From Peribolospora baueri (lineage: Eukaryota > Basidiomycota > Peribolosporomycetes > Peribolosporales > Peribolosporaceae), in the NCBI GenBank assembly GCA_029717555.1, contig JAMDHS010000142.1:1-29797 (forward strand): a stretch of DNA of 29,797 bases, read 5' to 3'. The number at the start of each line of letters is the position of its first letter. Positions within the stretch are counted from its first letter, which is position 1. Shown here piece after piece: positions 1-8,214 of the stretch. A program made the position numbers and the translations under genes. The notes beneath the pieces were generated by a model. It was not told the origin of the DNA. It saw only the letters and a list, made by a program, of their open reading frames with translations, and searched no databases.

Positions 1-1
1 T

Positions 2-19
2 CCCCCCCCCCCCCCCCCC
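2..19. repeat. Homopolymer C run at the window edge
   Basis: Eighteen consecutive C bases follow the first T. The run lies in what reads as the last part of an intron of the P4-ATPase gene, with the acceptor AG at 42-43. It may be a natural polypyrimidine tract lengthened by slippage, or the place where an assembly stopped. Confidence 0.9.
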
Positions 20-43
20 TTCCTCCGGCCGCCCCCCACCCAG

Positions 44-2611
44 GTCTCCGCACGCTTTGTCTCGCTTCGATGGAGATCGACGAACAGGACTACGACGAGT
101 GGGCGCACAGGTTCCACGATGCCAATGTGGCGCTCGAGGGCCGAGAGGAAAAGATGGAGAAGCTCGCCGACGAGCTCGAGCGCGGCTTCCGCCTGCTCGG
201 TGCGACGGCCATCGAGGACCGGCTGCAAGACGGCGTGCCGGAGACGATCGCCGACCTCAAGCGGGCGGGGATCAATATCTGGGTGGCCACGGGCGACAAG
301 TTGGAGACGGCGATCGCCATCGGCTACTCCACCAACCTGCTCTCCAAGGACATGAACCTCATCATCGTCCGAGGCGGCGAGTACGGACAGCGCAACTCGG
401 CCTACGACCAGCTCCGGGCGGCCATCGAGCACTTCTTCGATGCCGACGCCATCCTCGGCTCCCTCGAGCATCACCCGCCGGACATGGAGCGACCGCCGAG
501 TCGGCGGAGCTCGACCTGGCGCCGTTCGACGCAGATGCAACGTCGTGCGAGCGGCATGGGCGAGTCGATCGTCGGAGCCAACAACGGCCAGCGACCGGGC
601 GGGTACGCGCTGGTGATCGACGGCGCGGCGCTGACGCACGCGTTGGAGGAAGAGTTCACCAAGGAGCTCCTCCTCGAGATCTCGACCAAGTGCGAGGCGG
701 TGATCTGCTGCCGCGTGTCGCCGCTGCAGAAGGCGCTCATCGTCAAGCTCATCAAGGACGGCCTGAACGTGATGACGCTCGCCATCGGAGACGGCGCCAA
801 CGACGTGTCCATGATCCAAGCCGCCCACGTCGGCGTCGGCATCGCCGGTGAAGAGGGCCTCCAGGCCGTCAACGCCTCCGACTACGCTATCGCCCAGTTC
901 CGCTTCCTCAAGCGATTGCTCCTCGTTCATGGACACTGGTCGTACTACCGCAACGGCAACATGATCGTCAACTTTTTCTACAAGGAGATGATCAACACTG
1001 GGTATTTGGTATGTCGTCCTCGTCGTCGTCCTCATCCTCCTCGTCATAAAACGGCCTCGTTTCGCAAACCCGTGGCGCTCTGACACCGTACCGTACTCTG
1101 CTCGCTGCGGTTCATCGCTCCCTATTCCTTCTTCCCCTTCCGCAGTGGTGGTTCCAGCTCTATTGCACCTTGTCCACCACCCAATTTACCGACTACGTCT
1201 ACCTCCTCTTCTGGAACGCGTTCTGGACCGTCGCTGCGGGTGCGTGGCCCCCTCCTCGCTTTGCTTGTCGCGTTCGCTTCGGATATGCCCGCTCACCTCG
1301 CTTGACCTGATTCTCCTCGTCTCCGTTAGTCATCGGCATCGGCATCTTCGATCGCAACGCGAGCGACCGTCTCTTGATGCAGGTGCCAGAACTCTACAAA
1401 CTGAGCAAGAAAGGCAGCTACTTCGGCCTCAAGCCGTTTCTCATCTACATGCTCGACGGTCTCTACCAAGCCACCATCTTGTACTTTTTCATCTCTTACG
1501 CCTACAACACCACCACGGCTCGAAAGGACGGACTGGACATTCAGCTCTACGAGTTCTCCACCGTAGTCGCCATCGTCAGCGTGTGGATCGCCAACTTTTT
1601 CAATGGCCTCAACACGCACGCTTGGACGTGGTGGATCGTCTTTGCCGTCTTTTTGGGACCCGTTCTCATTTCTTGCTTTGCTGTGAGTTCGGATCGGATA
1701 GCGAGGGTCAAGCGTCTTCTAGGATGCGAGCAGCGCTGAACGTCGTCTTTCCTCTCTTTTCTTTTTTTTTTTTCCTGCAGCCCATCTACGCTGCCTTCAA
1801 GCCTAGCACTTTCTTTACCTACTCCTACGGGAATAATTATTATTTGTACCGGTCCGGTGAGTCCCCTCGTCTCCCCTCGTCGATCGCGCGCGGGGCCGGA
1901 CCGGCTAACCCGTCTCACCTTTGTTCCTCTCCCCCTCAGCATACTTTTACTTTTCTTTCCCCATCGCCATCGTCCTCAGTCTCTTGCCGAGGTACATTTG
2001 CAAGTTCCTGCGCTTACAGGTGAGCGATGGATGTGGTCCGTACGGCGGTGCAAAAGACGACCATTTGTATTCATTCCATCCCGTCACCATCTCCCCGTCT
2101 CCCCTAGTTCTTTGCCTCCGACCTCGATATTCTTTCGTGGGTGGAGAAGGAAGACCCGAACCATGATTACATCAACGATCCGGCCATGCCGACACTGCGC
2201 GCGGTCAAGGCCTACTACGGACAGCGGCCGATGGCGGCCAACGCCGATGGCGGAGACGCGTCGCTCGAGCCCGTCGGGAGCGGCGAGCCGTTGCGCCAGC
2301 ACCGTTCACCGTCCATACCGATGCACCCGCTTCACCAGGTGCGTTCCAACGCGAGCGCGAGAAGCAGCGTCCACGACATGAGCACGGGGCGCACGAGCGT
2401 ACATCGCGGTTACAGCTTCTCGCAAGAGGACGACGCGTTCGGTCGGTCCTCGAGACGCCACGACGGCGGCGGCACACAACGCAAGAAGCGTACGTTCAAG
2501 CTACCGGGATCGCTGAGGAGGGGGTTATTCCGCAAGAAGAGCCCGCTGGAGGTCCAGTCGGAAATGGCGGAGGACGAGGAGGAGGGGCGAGGAGAGGAGG
2601 AGAGAGGCTGA
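44..2611 (+). CDS. P4-type ATPase, phospholipid flippase (Dnf-like), C-terminal part
   Basis: P4-ATPases flip aminophospholipids or phosphatidylcholine to the cytosolic leaflet of plasma, Golgi or endosomal membranes. Visible exons are 44-1008, 1146-1239, 1330-1682, 1781-1856, 1940-2019 and 2108-2611. All junctions are GT-AG and keep frame, giving 689 residues; the N-terminus, including the DKTGT phosphorylation site, lies outside the window. Diagnostic motifs are GLRTL at the first exon start, GATAIEDRLQDGVPE, TGDK (289-300) and GDGANDV (787-807) of the P-domain hinge, followed by QFRFLKRLLLVHGHWSY leading into the membrane half. Later exons carry hydrophobic helices and the family segments GIFDRN, VPELYK and LDGLYQ. 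The tail after about 2210 is Ser/Arg-rich and acidic at its end, probably cytosolic and regulatory. An Arg/Ser-rich insert (about 478-580) interrupts the cytosolic domain. Resemblance is to Dnf1/Dnf2/Dnf3 rather than Drs2, but the subclass is not certain. The gene converges on the Gag-GH5 gene. Confidence 0.93.
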
Positions 2612-3008
2612 CGGGACACGTTAGTCGGGGCCTTTCCCGCTTTTCCGACGCCGGACCCCTTTCTTTCTTTCTTTCTTTCTTTCTCGTCTCTTTTCATGTG
2701 CGTGGCGTGGCCAGGACGCTCGGGCGCCGAATAGAATGCCTGTCCTGCCGTTTTTTCACGATACTCGAAGGCATGATGGATGACAAACGGAGGATGAATC
2801 GAGAGAGCATGAGAGAATTTAGACTTGCTGACGGCTCTCTGTCGGCTCTACGAGTGAGGACGAGGGGGGGGCCGAGCGAGCCGAGCCCTTGAGGGGGCGA
2901 TGTCATGGCATACATACGCCCCACGTGTATTCCTCATATTCAACTTACCACTCGCTTCCACGACATTGGTAGTAGCTTTGTAAGAGCACAGATATCGCCA
3001 GCTCGGTT
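2612..3008. other. Convergent intergenic region
   Basis: This 397-bp stretch separates the 3' ends of the P4-ATPase and Gag-GH5 genes. Apart from the CTTT microsatellite I see no gene, structural RNA or long repeat. No sequence like the candidate promoter region upstream of the Gag-GH5 gene (5451-5640) is found here, so a second terminal repeat on this side is not supported. Confidence 0.7.
2659..2682. repeat. (CTTT)6 microsatellite
   Basis: Six exact CTTT units lie about 50 bp after the P4-ATPase stop codon, presumably in its 3' untranslated region. Confidence 0.9.
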
Positions 3009-5450
3009 TCACTTGCCCATGCTCGCTGCGTACCCTTGCTCGAAGCCGTGTTCAAATTCCCACCACCGGCTTCTGTCCGGAAACTCCTGCACCCGCTCCT
3101 CACATCTCCGCCTTGTCCACTCCTTCTTGAAGCCTAGCTCGGACGCTTTGGAGGCGAAGAGGACGGCGTCGGTCCAGCCTGTTGAGAAACCTGCTTCAAA
3201 GAGGTTTGGAACCGAGCCACCCCTGCTGGACCAGTAGGCGCGATGGCCCGCAGCTTTCTCCTCTAACAGCTTTTGCTTCTCTTCCTCCTCCTTTCCTCCG
3301 CGCCGGGGCCGGGACGGACCGTGGAAGCTGGAAGGAAGGATGCCGTGCTCCACCGCGTCTCTAAAGCTCCAGCCCTCTCTAAAGCAGCCCTCCTCTAATC
3401 CCTTCTCCTTCTTGTACGTCCAGAAGAACCACCCGCTCGCCGTCTCCTCGAACACCTCCAGTTGCGCCCTTGCCCAAGCCCTGCGTAGTGCGTTGTCGCT
3501 CCCCCAACCCTTCTGCTGCAGGCTACCCGGGTGCAGTGCGGCGCTCCACCCGCCGATGATAAGGTTGCCGTGTGAAGCTCGCATAGCGTGGGACAACATA
3601 TCTCGTCCGCGAGTCTTGACGAAATTTACGAGTTCCCAACCCGAATTGGCTTGATCCTTCGGCGTGAAGTACCGATAGAAGTGGTGGTCCACCACCGTCC
3701 ACCCCCACGCGCCTTTCCCCCTTCCCAAGCGATCCCCGTCCCAATGTCCGACCAACCTCGCATACCTCTCAAGGTCGTCCCAGGCATCGCTCACCACCAG
3801 CATGAAATCCGGCCCCACGCCGCCTTCCCTCCGAAGCTGTGCGATGGCCTCTTCGTAGAAGCCTTGGAGTCGATGGTTTTTCTCTGGCTCGTTGAGAAGC
3901 TCGATGCCAATCACGTTGGGGAATCGGTCAAGAGGAAAGGACAGGGCTAGGACTCGTAAGGCGCGCAGAGTGGTAGACCGATTCGAGGGCCGCCAAACAT
4001 TGACCTTGCCCGACGAGACGCCCGAGTGCGCGTCTCTGTTCTGCGCGCCAGGGGCGCATTGGAGGTCGAGGAGAACGCCAATGCCGAACTCCTCCGCTTT
4101 CCGGACCGCCTGTAGGATCCTTTCCAACGCCCCCTTGTACACGTCCTCGAAACCAGCAAAATCGGTGTTCTTGAGCAAGTCCATATCCGCTCCAACGAGG
4201 TGGAAGTAGCCGATAGGCAAACGAACGCAGTTGACCCCAACACTTTGCAGCCATTTCCAATCGTCTTCGCTCATGTACGTGTCCCAGTGGCGTTCCAGAA
4301 CGTCCTTGGGCCAACTTTGACCAGGCGGGACGGCATTTGGGAACGGCGTGTCGTCAATCCATCGCTCGAGGCAAAACCAGCCTCCGAGGTTCACGCCTCT
4401 TTGCTTTCGATACCTCCAGACGTCCTTTTGCCCCAGCGAACTCCCAGCCGCATTCCCTGTGTCCCTGCCGCCACTGCCCTCCGCTACCGAAGGCGGCGGC
4501 GGGATGGGTGCCACGTCAAGCTTGGTCTCTAGCCTGTCTAGCATTTCGGTGAAGGCTTTGAATGCTTTCTTCATGAGCGATAAGATGAACACTTGGTTAC
4601 CGAGATCGTTCCCGGATTCGCTACGATGAATGGATGGCTGGAGCTCGGTGGGGAGGGCGTCCCACGCGGCTTCGACAATTTTGTCGCCATCGTAGGTTCC
4701 GGCGTCGTGGAGAAGGCGAATCTTCCGCTCGTGGAACTGGTCGGTGAAGCGACGTCGAAGAGCGACCTTCCAACCGTCTGCAGACAAATGCAGCCATAGT
4801 TTCTCCTCGATAGGTAGGTTGGCGTACCAGGTGATCGCTGTACTGCCCTTGAGACGCTGGGAGATGTACGGTGCGATCACATTTCCGCCGTAGAGTGCCG
4901 CGAGCTCATCGATCTTGTCGATGAATACGGTGGCAGACGGGGAGTTGGGAGCGTCTGGGTTAAACTCGAACAGCATGTCGGGTTTGAAACTGTTATACGA
5001 CGACGCAGTAGCACCGAAAGAGCGAAGTTCGGCTCCAGGAGAGCGAGACTGGTGCTCTTCGGCTGGAGGATGCACAGGGCTACCGAAGTGGTCCATACGA
5101 GGACGGTCAGCTGAACGGTGACGCACAAAGGTCTCTTGAGGTTGAGTGTGAGCATGCTGAGTCACTAACAGCTGGATCATCTCTACCAGCAGCGTTATCT
5201 GTGTCTGCATAGCTCGAGTGGTTTCATTCGAGGCTGCCACTTGATCGAGGCAAGCTCGGGTGGCTTCATTTGAGGCTGCCAGTTGGTCGAGGCAAGCTCG
5301 GGTGGTTTCATTCGAGGCTGCCAGTTGATCGAGGAGCCTATCAAAGCGGTCCGTTTCAGGGCTAGTATTATTGACACGCTCGTCCTCGGTCGAGCGATTG
5401 TTGTTGTTATCATGGGTGGAGCTGGATACTCCGGACGGAGTCAACTGCAT
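3009..5450 (-). CDS. Gag-like / GH5 exo-beta-1,3-glucanase-type chimeric protein
   Basis: One uninterrupted frame of 813 residues. Residues 1-35 are polar, and 40-81 hold three copies of a 14-residue unit (LDQLAASNETTRAC type). Residues about 150-312 resemble Ty3/gypsy Gag capsid, with the pattern FIDKIDELAALYG, LKGSTAITWYANLP and W-K-VALRRRF. A Pro/Gly/Ser linker follows. From about 342 the protein is a GH5 domain: RGVNLGGWFCLERW (351 on), ERHWDTYMSEDDW, NCVRLPIGYFHL, APGAQNRDAHSG, IELLNEP with acid/base Glu521, VDHHFYRYFTP and GWFFWTYKKEKG. These match the yeast YBR056W-type intracellular GH5 branch, and no signal peptide is present. Family members have Glu in the GEWSAAL-like strand; here the strand reads IIGGWSAALHPGS with Gly634. 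The DLH motif reads DLQ (Gln464). The start at 5450 gives the full Gag-like part and lies about 90 nt after a TATA box. It may be a pseudoenzyme. Domain calls are strong; the function of the fusion is unknown. Confidence 0.88.
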   Translation of the reverse strand: MQLTPSGVSSSTHDNNNNRSTEDERVNNTSPETDRFDRLLDQLAASNETTRACLDQLAASNEATRACLDQVAASNETTRAMQTQITLLVEMIQLLVTQHAHTQPQETFVRHRSADRPRMDHFGSPVHPPAEEHQSRSPGAELRSFGATASSYNSFKPDMLFEFNPDAPNSPSATVFIDKIDELAALYGGNVIAPYISQRLKGSTAITWYANLPIEEKLWLHLSADGWKVALRRRFTDQFHERKIRLLHDAGTYDGDKIVEAAWDALPTELQPSIHRSESGNDLGNQVFILSLMKKAFKAFTEMLDRLETKLDVAPIPPPPSVAEGSGGRDTGNAAGSSLGQKDVWRYRKQRGVNLGGWFCLERWIDDTPFPNAVPPGQSWPKDVLERHWDTYMSEDDWKWLQSVGVNCVRLPIGYFHLVGADMDLLKNTDFAGFEDVYKGALERILQAVRKAEEFGIGVLLDLQCAPGAQNRDAHSGVSSGKVNVWRPSNRSTTLRALRVLALSFPLDRFPNVIGIELLNEPEKNHRLQGFYEEAIAQLRREGGVGPDFMLVVSDAWDDLERYARLVGHWDGDRLGRGKGAWGWTVVDHHFYRYFTPKDQANSGWELVNFVKTRGRDMLSHAMRASHGNLIIGGWSAALHPGSLQQKGWGSDNALRRAWARAQLEVFEETASGWFFWTYKKEKGLEEGCFREGWSFRDAVEHGILPSSFHGPSRPRRGGKEEEEKQKLLEEKAAGHRAYWSSRGGSVPNLFEAGFSTGWTDAVLFASKASELGFKKEWTRRRCEERVQEFPDRSRWWEFEHGFEQGYAASMGK
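4515..5003 (-). mobile_element. Gag capsid-like segment of Ty3/gypsy type, fossil within a host gene
   Basis: The segment encodes about residues 150-312 of the chimeric protein and has the hydrophobic and aromatic spacing of LTR-retrotransposon Gag. No protease, reverse transcriptase or integrase is found anywhere in the window, so this is a captured fragment and not an element. Age cannot be judged from a single copy; the open frame suggests either recent capture or selection. The assignment comes from pattern recognition, not a profile search. Confidence 0.65.
5208..5333 (-). repeat. Three tandem 42-bp coding repeats
   Basis: Three 42-bp units encode residues 40-81 of the chimeric protein as LDQ(L/V)AASNE(T/A)TRA followed by C, C and M. 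The units differ at only a few bases, pointing to fairly recent duplication. The repeated segment is predicted helical and, with the following ITLLVEMIQLLVTQ, could form an oligomerising coiled coil. Confidence 0.85.
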
Positions 5451-5640
5451 CGCGAAAACAGAGAAAGAGCTGGATCGATTGGTTTGGTAAGAGTAAGGTC
5501 AAGGTGATCCTCTAGGGATGATCTGAGTCCCCGTTCTTATATACATGGAATAAGGGTCAGGGGGTGAGTAACAATGGGGAGGAGTAATGTAAAATAAGTG
5601 AATCACGTGCGCCTGCGTACGCGGGTGTAAATACACGTGG
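5451..5640 (-). promoter_or_regulatory. Candidate promoter of the Gag-GH5 gene: TATA box and twin CACGTG boxes
   Basis: On the minus strand TATATAA lies at 5543-5537, about 90 nt before the start codon. Two perfect CACGTG palindromes lie at 5604-5609 and 5634-5639, 30 bp apart, upstream of the TATA box. CACGTG is the site of bHLH factors of the Cbf1/Pho4/SREBP class. The compact arrangement resembles an LTR U3-R segment, but I cannot see LTR ends. Confidence 0.5.
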
Positions 5641-6091
5641 AGCGTATGTCGTGTGGATGGAGCGGTACAAAAGCCAGCAAGCAGGCGTTGCTCTCTCGCC
5701 CGCTCCCGGTCCCGCTCTGGGTGGGTCGCACTTTCATCGGCAAAAATTTTTACGCTGTCGCACCTCGCTCGCATGGGCAAAGCGTAATCGAAAATACAAA
5801 GCCCGATGGAGGAGCCTTGAGGAGGCGAAGGAAGAATGACCGTTTATGATTGGTCAGCGAGCCCCCGGGGTCAGCAAGCGCGGGATCACAACACCGACAG
5901 GAGCGGAAAGGGCCGATCCGAGGGCGGCCATGTTAGGTGTATAGTGCTCGAATAGTGTACATGCATGCTTCCCAGAGCTGTGTGAAAGGATGGCGAGGTC
6001 GAGAGATGCAAACGGTCCGAGGAGTCGCGTGGCGAGTTCCAGCAGGTTGGGGACCGGGCGACTTGAACGTACGGCCCTGGTTTCTCCGCGT
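5641..6091. other. Intergenic region between RPC31 and the Gag-GH5 gene
   Basis: The stretch holds the RPC31 3' flank and distal upstream sequence of the Gag-GH5 gene. A minus-strand CCAAT motif is at about 5849-5853. I see no gene or structural RNA. Confidence 0.5.
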
Positions 6092-7308
6092 TCAATCGTA
6101 TGTACCGCCGTCTTGAGGACGTAGTCGTTGGGGACGATAAAGAAAGGACGGCACAAACAGGGAAGAAACGACGGACGTGTCGGAGCGAACGAATCGGTCA
6201 GCTCGCCACACGAAAAGTCTTTCACTCGCTCCTGAACACCCACCTTCGTCTCCGCCGCCGCCGCCGAAATCGTCCGGCTCGTCTCCCTCCCCGTTGTCGA
6301 AATAGTTCTGATCATAGTCGTCCTCCCCCTCGTCCTCATCGTAATCCGGTTCCGCCTCTTCTTCTCCTAGATCTTCGCCCAGAGTACCGTCGATGTCCTG
6401 AAGAACGTGGGAATAGGAGAAAAGAGCCACGATAAACGACGCTAGGGTGAGCTTGAGAGGAGGGAAGTGTCGAGGAGCGAGGTGTCGATTACGAGACGCA
6501 CCTCTCTCGCCTCCCCGCGTTCGAGCGCATCCCAGTCCAGCTTTCGTTTCTCCGCCTTTCTCTTTGCGGCTGTGAAAAGGGGTACGAGGGGAAGAAAAAA
6601 GCGACGAGTGTCAGATGGAAACCTCTCGGTGACACTTAACACTGGAGCATCCGTCCTCCACTCACCAGCCGCCTTGACCTCCTCGCCGTGAATGAAGCTT
6701 TTCCACACGTCCGGTGGGAAGAAATCAGGGTTCATCTTGACATCCTTCAGACTTGGGCGGTCCGCTTTGGCAGGTTTGAAGCGGTCGCTATACCGAGGAA
6801 GGTCTAGGAAGAAGCAAACGAGGACATTTGGAAGATTGTCAGTCGGCCGATGGAAGCATGAGGACTAGACGTGCTGCGCGAACTGGCGCACCTTTCAGCT
6901 TCTTCTCCTCCTCCTTCAGAAAAAAGGCCGAGACACGCATCTTGCGCACGTAGTCCGACTGCAGGTTCGCCGCCTGCAACTCGCCGTCATCCGCCGTTTC
7001 GAGCTGAGGGTTTACGGTGAGCTCCTGAGCCGCCGTGTAGGAAAAGGACACACACGTAAGCGACCGATCCCTATCCACACTACGTTACCTGTAACAAAGA
7101 CAATACTATACGCGCCAAGCTGCCTGTGGCGAGACGATAGACAGATACCAGCAAGGCGACATGCACTCACGGGGAATAGCTCAGTAGGCTTCTTGTTGAG
7201 CTCCTGGATCTCTTGAAAGGTGAATCCGGCCGGAGGAAGTTGGCGCCCACCACCTCCTCCGGGACCTCCTCCTCTGCCTCCAAAGCCACCTCTGCCTCCT
7301 CGAGACAT
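6092..7308 (-). CDS. RPC31: DNA-directed RNA polymerase III subunit RPC31 / RPC7
   Basis: This is the Pol III-specific subunit of the C82-C34-C31 initiation subcomplex, acting in the nucleus in tRNA, 5S and U6 transcription. Minus-strand exons are 7308-7171, 7024-6892, 6803-6666, 6569-6502, 6397-6244 and 6111-6092, giving 216 residues (S. cerevisiae Rpc31 has 251). The N-terminus is an RGG/GGG-rich stretch typical of the family. Then come LPRYSDRFKPAK, the FFPPDVW segment, a basic KRKAEKRKLDWDALERGE stretch and a strongly acidic tail (DEDEGEDDYD, then YFDNGEGDEPDD). The last intron (6243-6112, 132 nt, acceptor AAG) is inferred. If it is retained the frame stays open and adds a non-acidic 44-residue segment, which reads like translated intron. 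Spliced, the protein ends DEDGGTYD, which suits the acidic C-terminus of the family. The upstream neighbour on the same strand is KRE33. Confidence 0.9.
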
Positions 7309-8214
7309 ATCAAGGGAAGGGAGCGAGATGGAGGGAAGAGAGGCGGGGCATAGGATCACTGTATGGTGGGTGGTGGTTCGAAGGCAAGGTCGAGAAACTG
7401 CGGCAACCCATCTCCGCCGCGGCAAGGCGCGTCTCGGGCGGAACGGATTCGCACGTCCGTCTTCCATCCCGGTCCTCGCTTCCACGTCGACCACACAGCG
7501 CTGGCGACTATTCTAGTCTTGGTGTTGGTCCTGCCGTGAAGCTCGATCGGGAAGCGGCGAGTTCAGTGGGTCCTTGTGGCTTGAGCGAGTCGAGTTGAGT
7601 GATCTTCGTCACCATTTGAGTTGATCTACAAGGCCAAGCTAACAACGATGGGATGAAAGAGAGGTCGTTGGAGGCGTGTGCGTTTGATCACGAAGGCTGG
7701 GAACAATGTGCGACGTACTACGACGAGACGAGATGAGGGGACCGGGGGACAGGGAGCAGCAGATGGGTGGAACAGGATGTGGGCAGCTGACCGAGAGGAC
7801 GTGGCCGTGCCCATGCTCACGAGCGAAATGACAGGGTCGGGACGACGGGGAAGCGAGTGAACTCCGGATGCGATCAAGAAATGAGTGGGATGTTGCACTT
7901 GCGGGACAGAGGGAGGCCCCATTTCACATTCCATCTTCCTCGCACCCACAAGCACGACTGTCAGACAAGGATCCTCCCACTGGGCCTCTTACGACTTCAA
8001 CCCAGCCTAGCTATCCAGTACGACGACGCACTTTGCGCGGCTCACCTCCCCGACCGTCCAGGCGATCCGAGCCAGTCCTGTTTCTACGCCCGCTGCCGAC
8101 GACTGAGACGACGACGATCACTACAAGTCCGAGCCGGACCATCACCCGGGTCATCGTAGGGTCACCCTCGTCAGCCTGGTTACAGCCTCTGTGAGTCATA
8201 TTGTACATACAGGC
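7309..8214. other. Intergenic region, RPC31 promoter and KRE33 3' flank
   Basis: About 900 bp between the KRE33 stop and the RPC31 start. Open frames exist on both strands but none has a recognisable domain or protein-like composition. A GGTTCGAAGGC at about 7375 resembles a tRNA B box but has no partner A box or cloverleaf. I see no supported gene here. Confidence 0.6.

Noticed and set aside
57-851. 264-codon open frame overlapping the P4-ATPase in another frame
   Set aside because: Arg/Pro-rich shadow of a highly conserved coding exon with GC-rich third positions.
2917-5640. Possible pair of terminal repeats flanking the Gag-GH5 gene (shared CCACGTGTATT near 2918 and 5628-5638)
   Set aside because: Only 11 bp match and the two copies are in opposite orientation; the flanks differ completely.
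7370-7400. Possible tRNA B box (GGTTCGAAGGC)
   Set aside because: No A box, acceptor stem or anticodon arm can be drawn around it.
7626-7955. 109-codon minus-strand open frame between RPC31 and KRE33
   Set aside because: Composition and lack of any motif look like chance in GC-rich DNA; no intron signals extend it.
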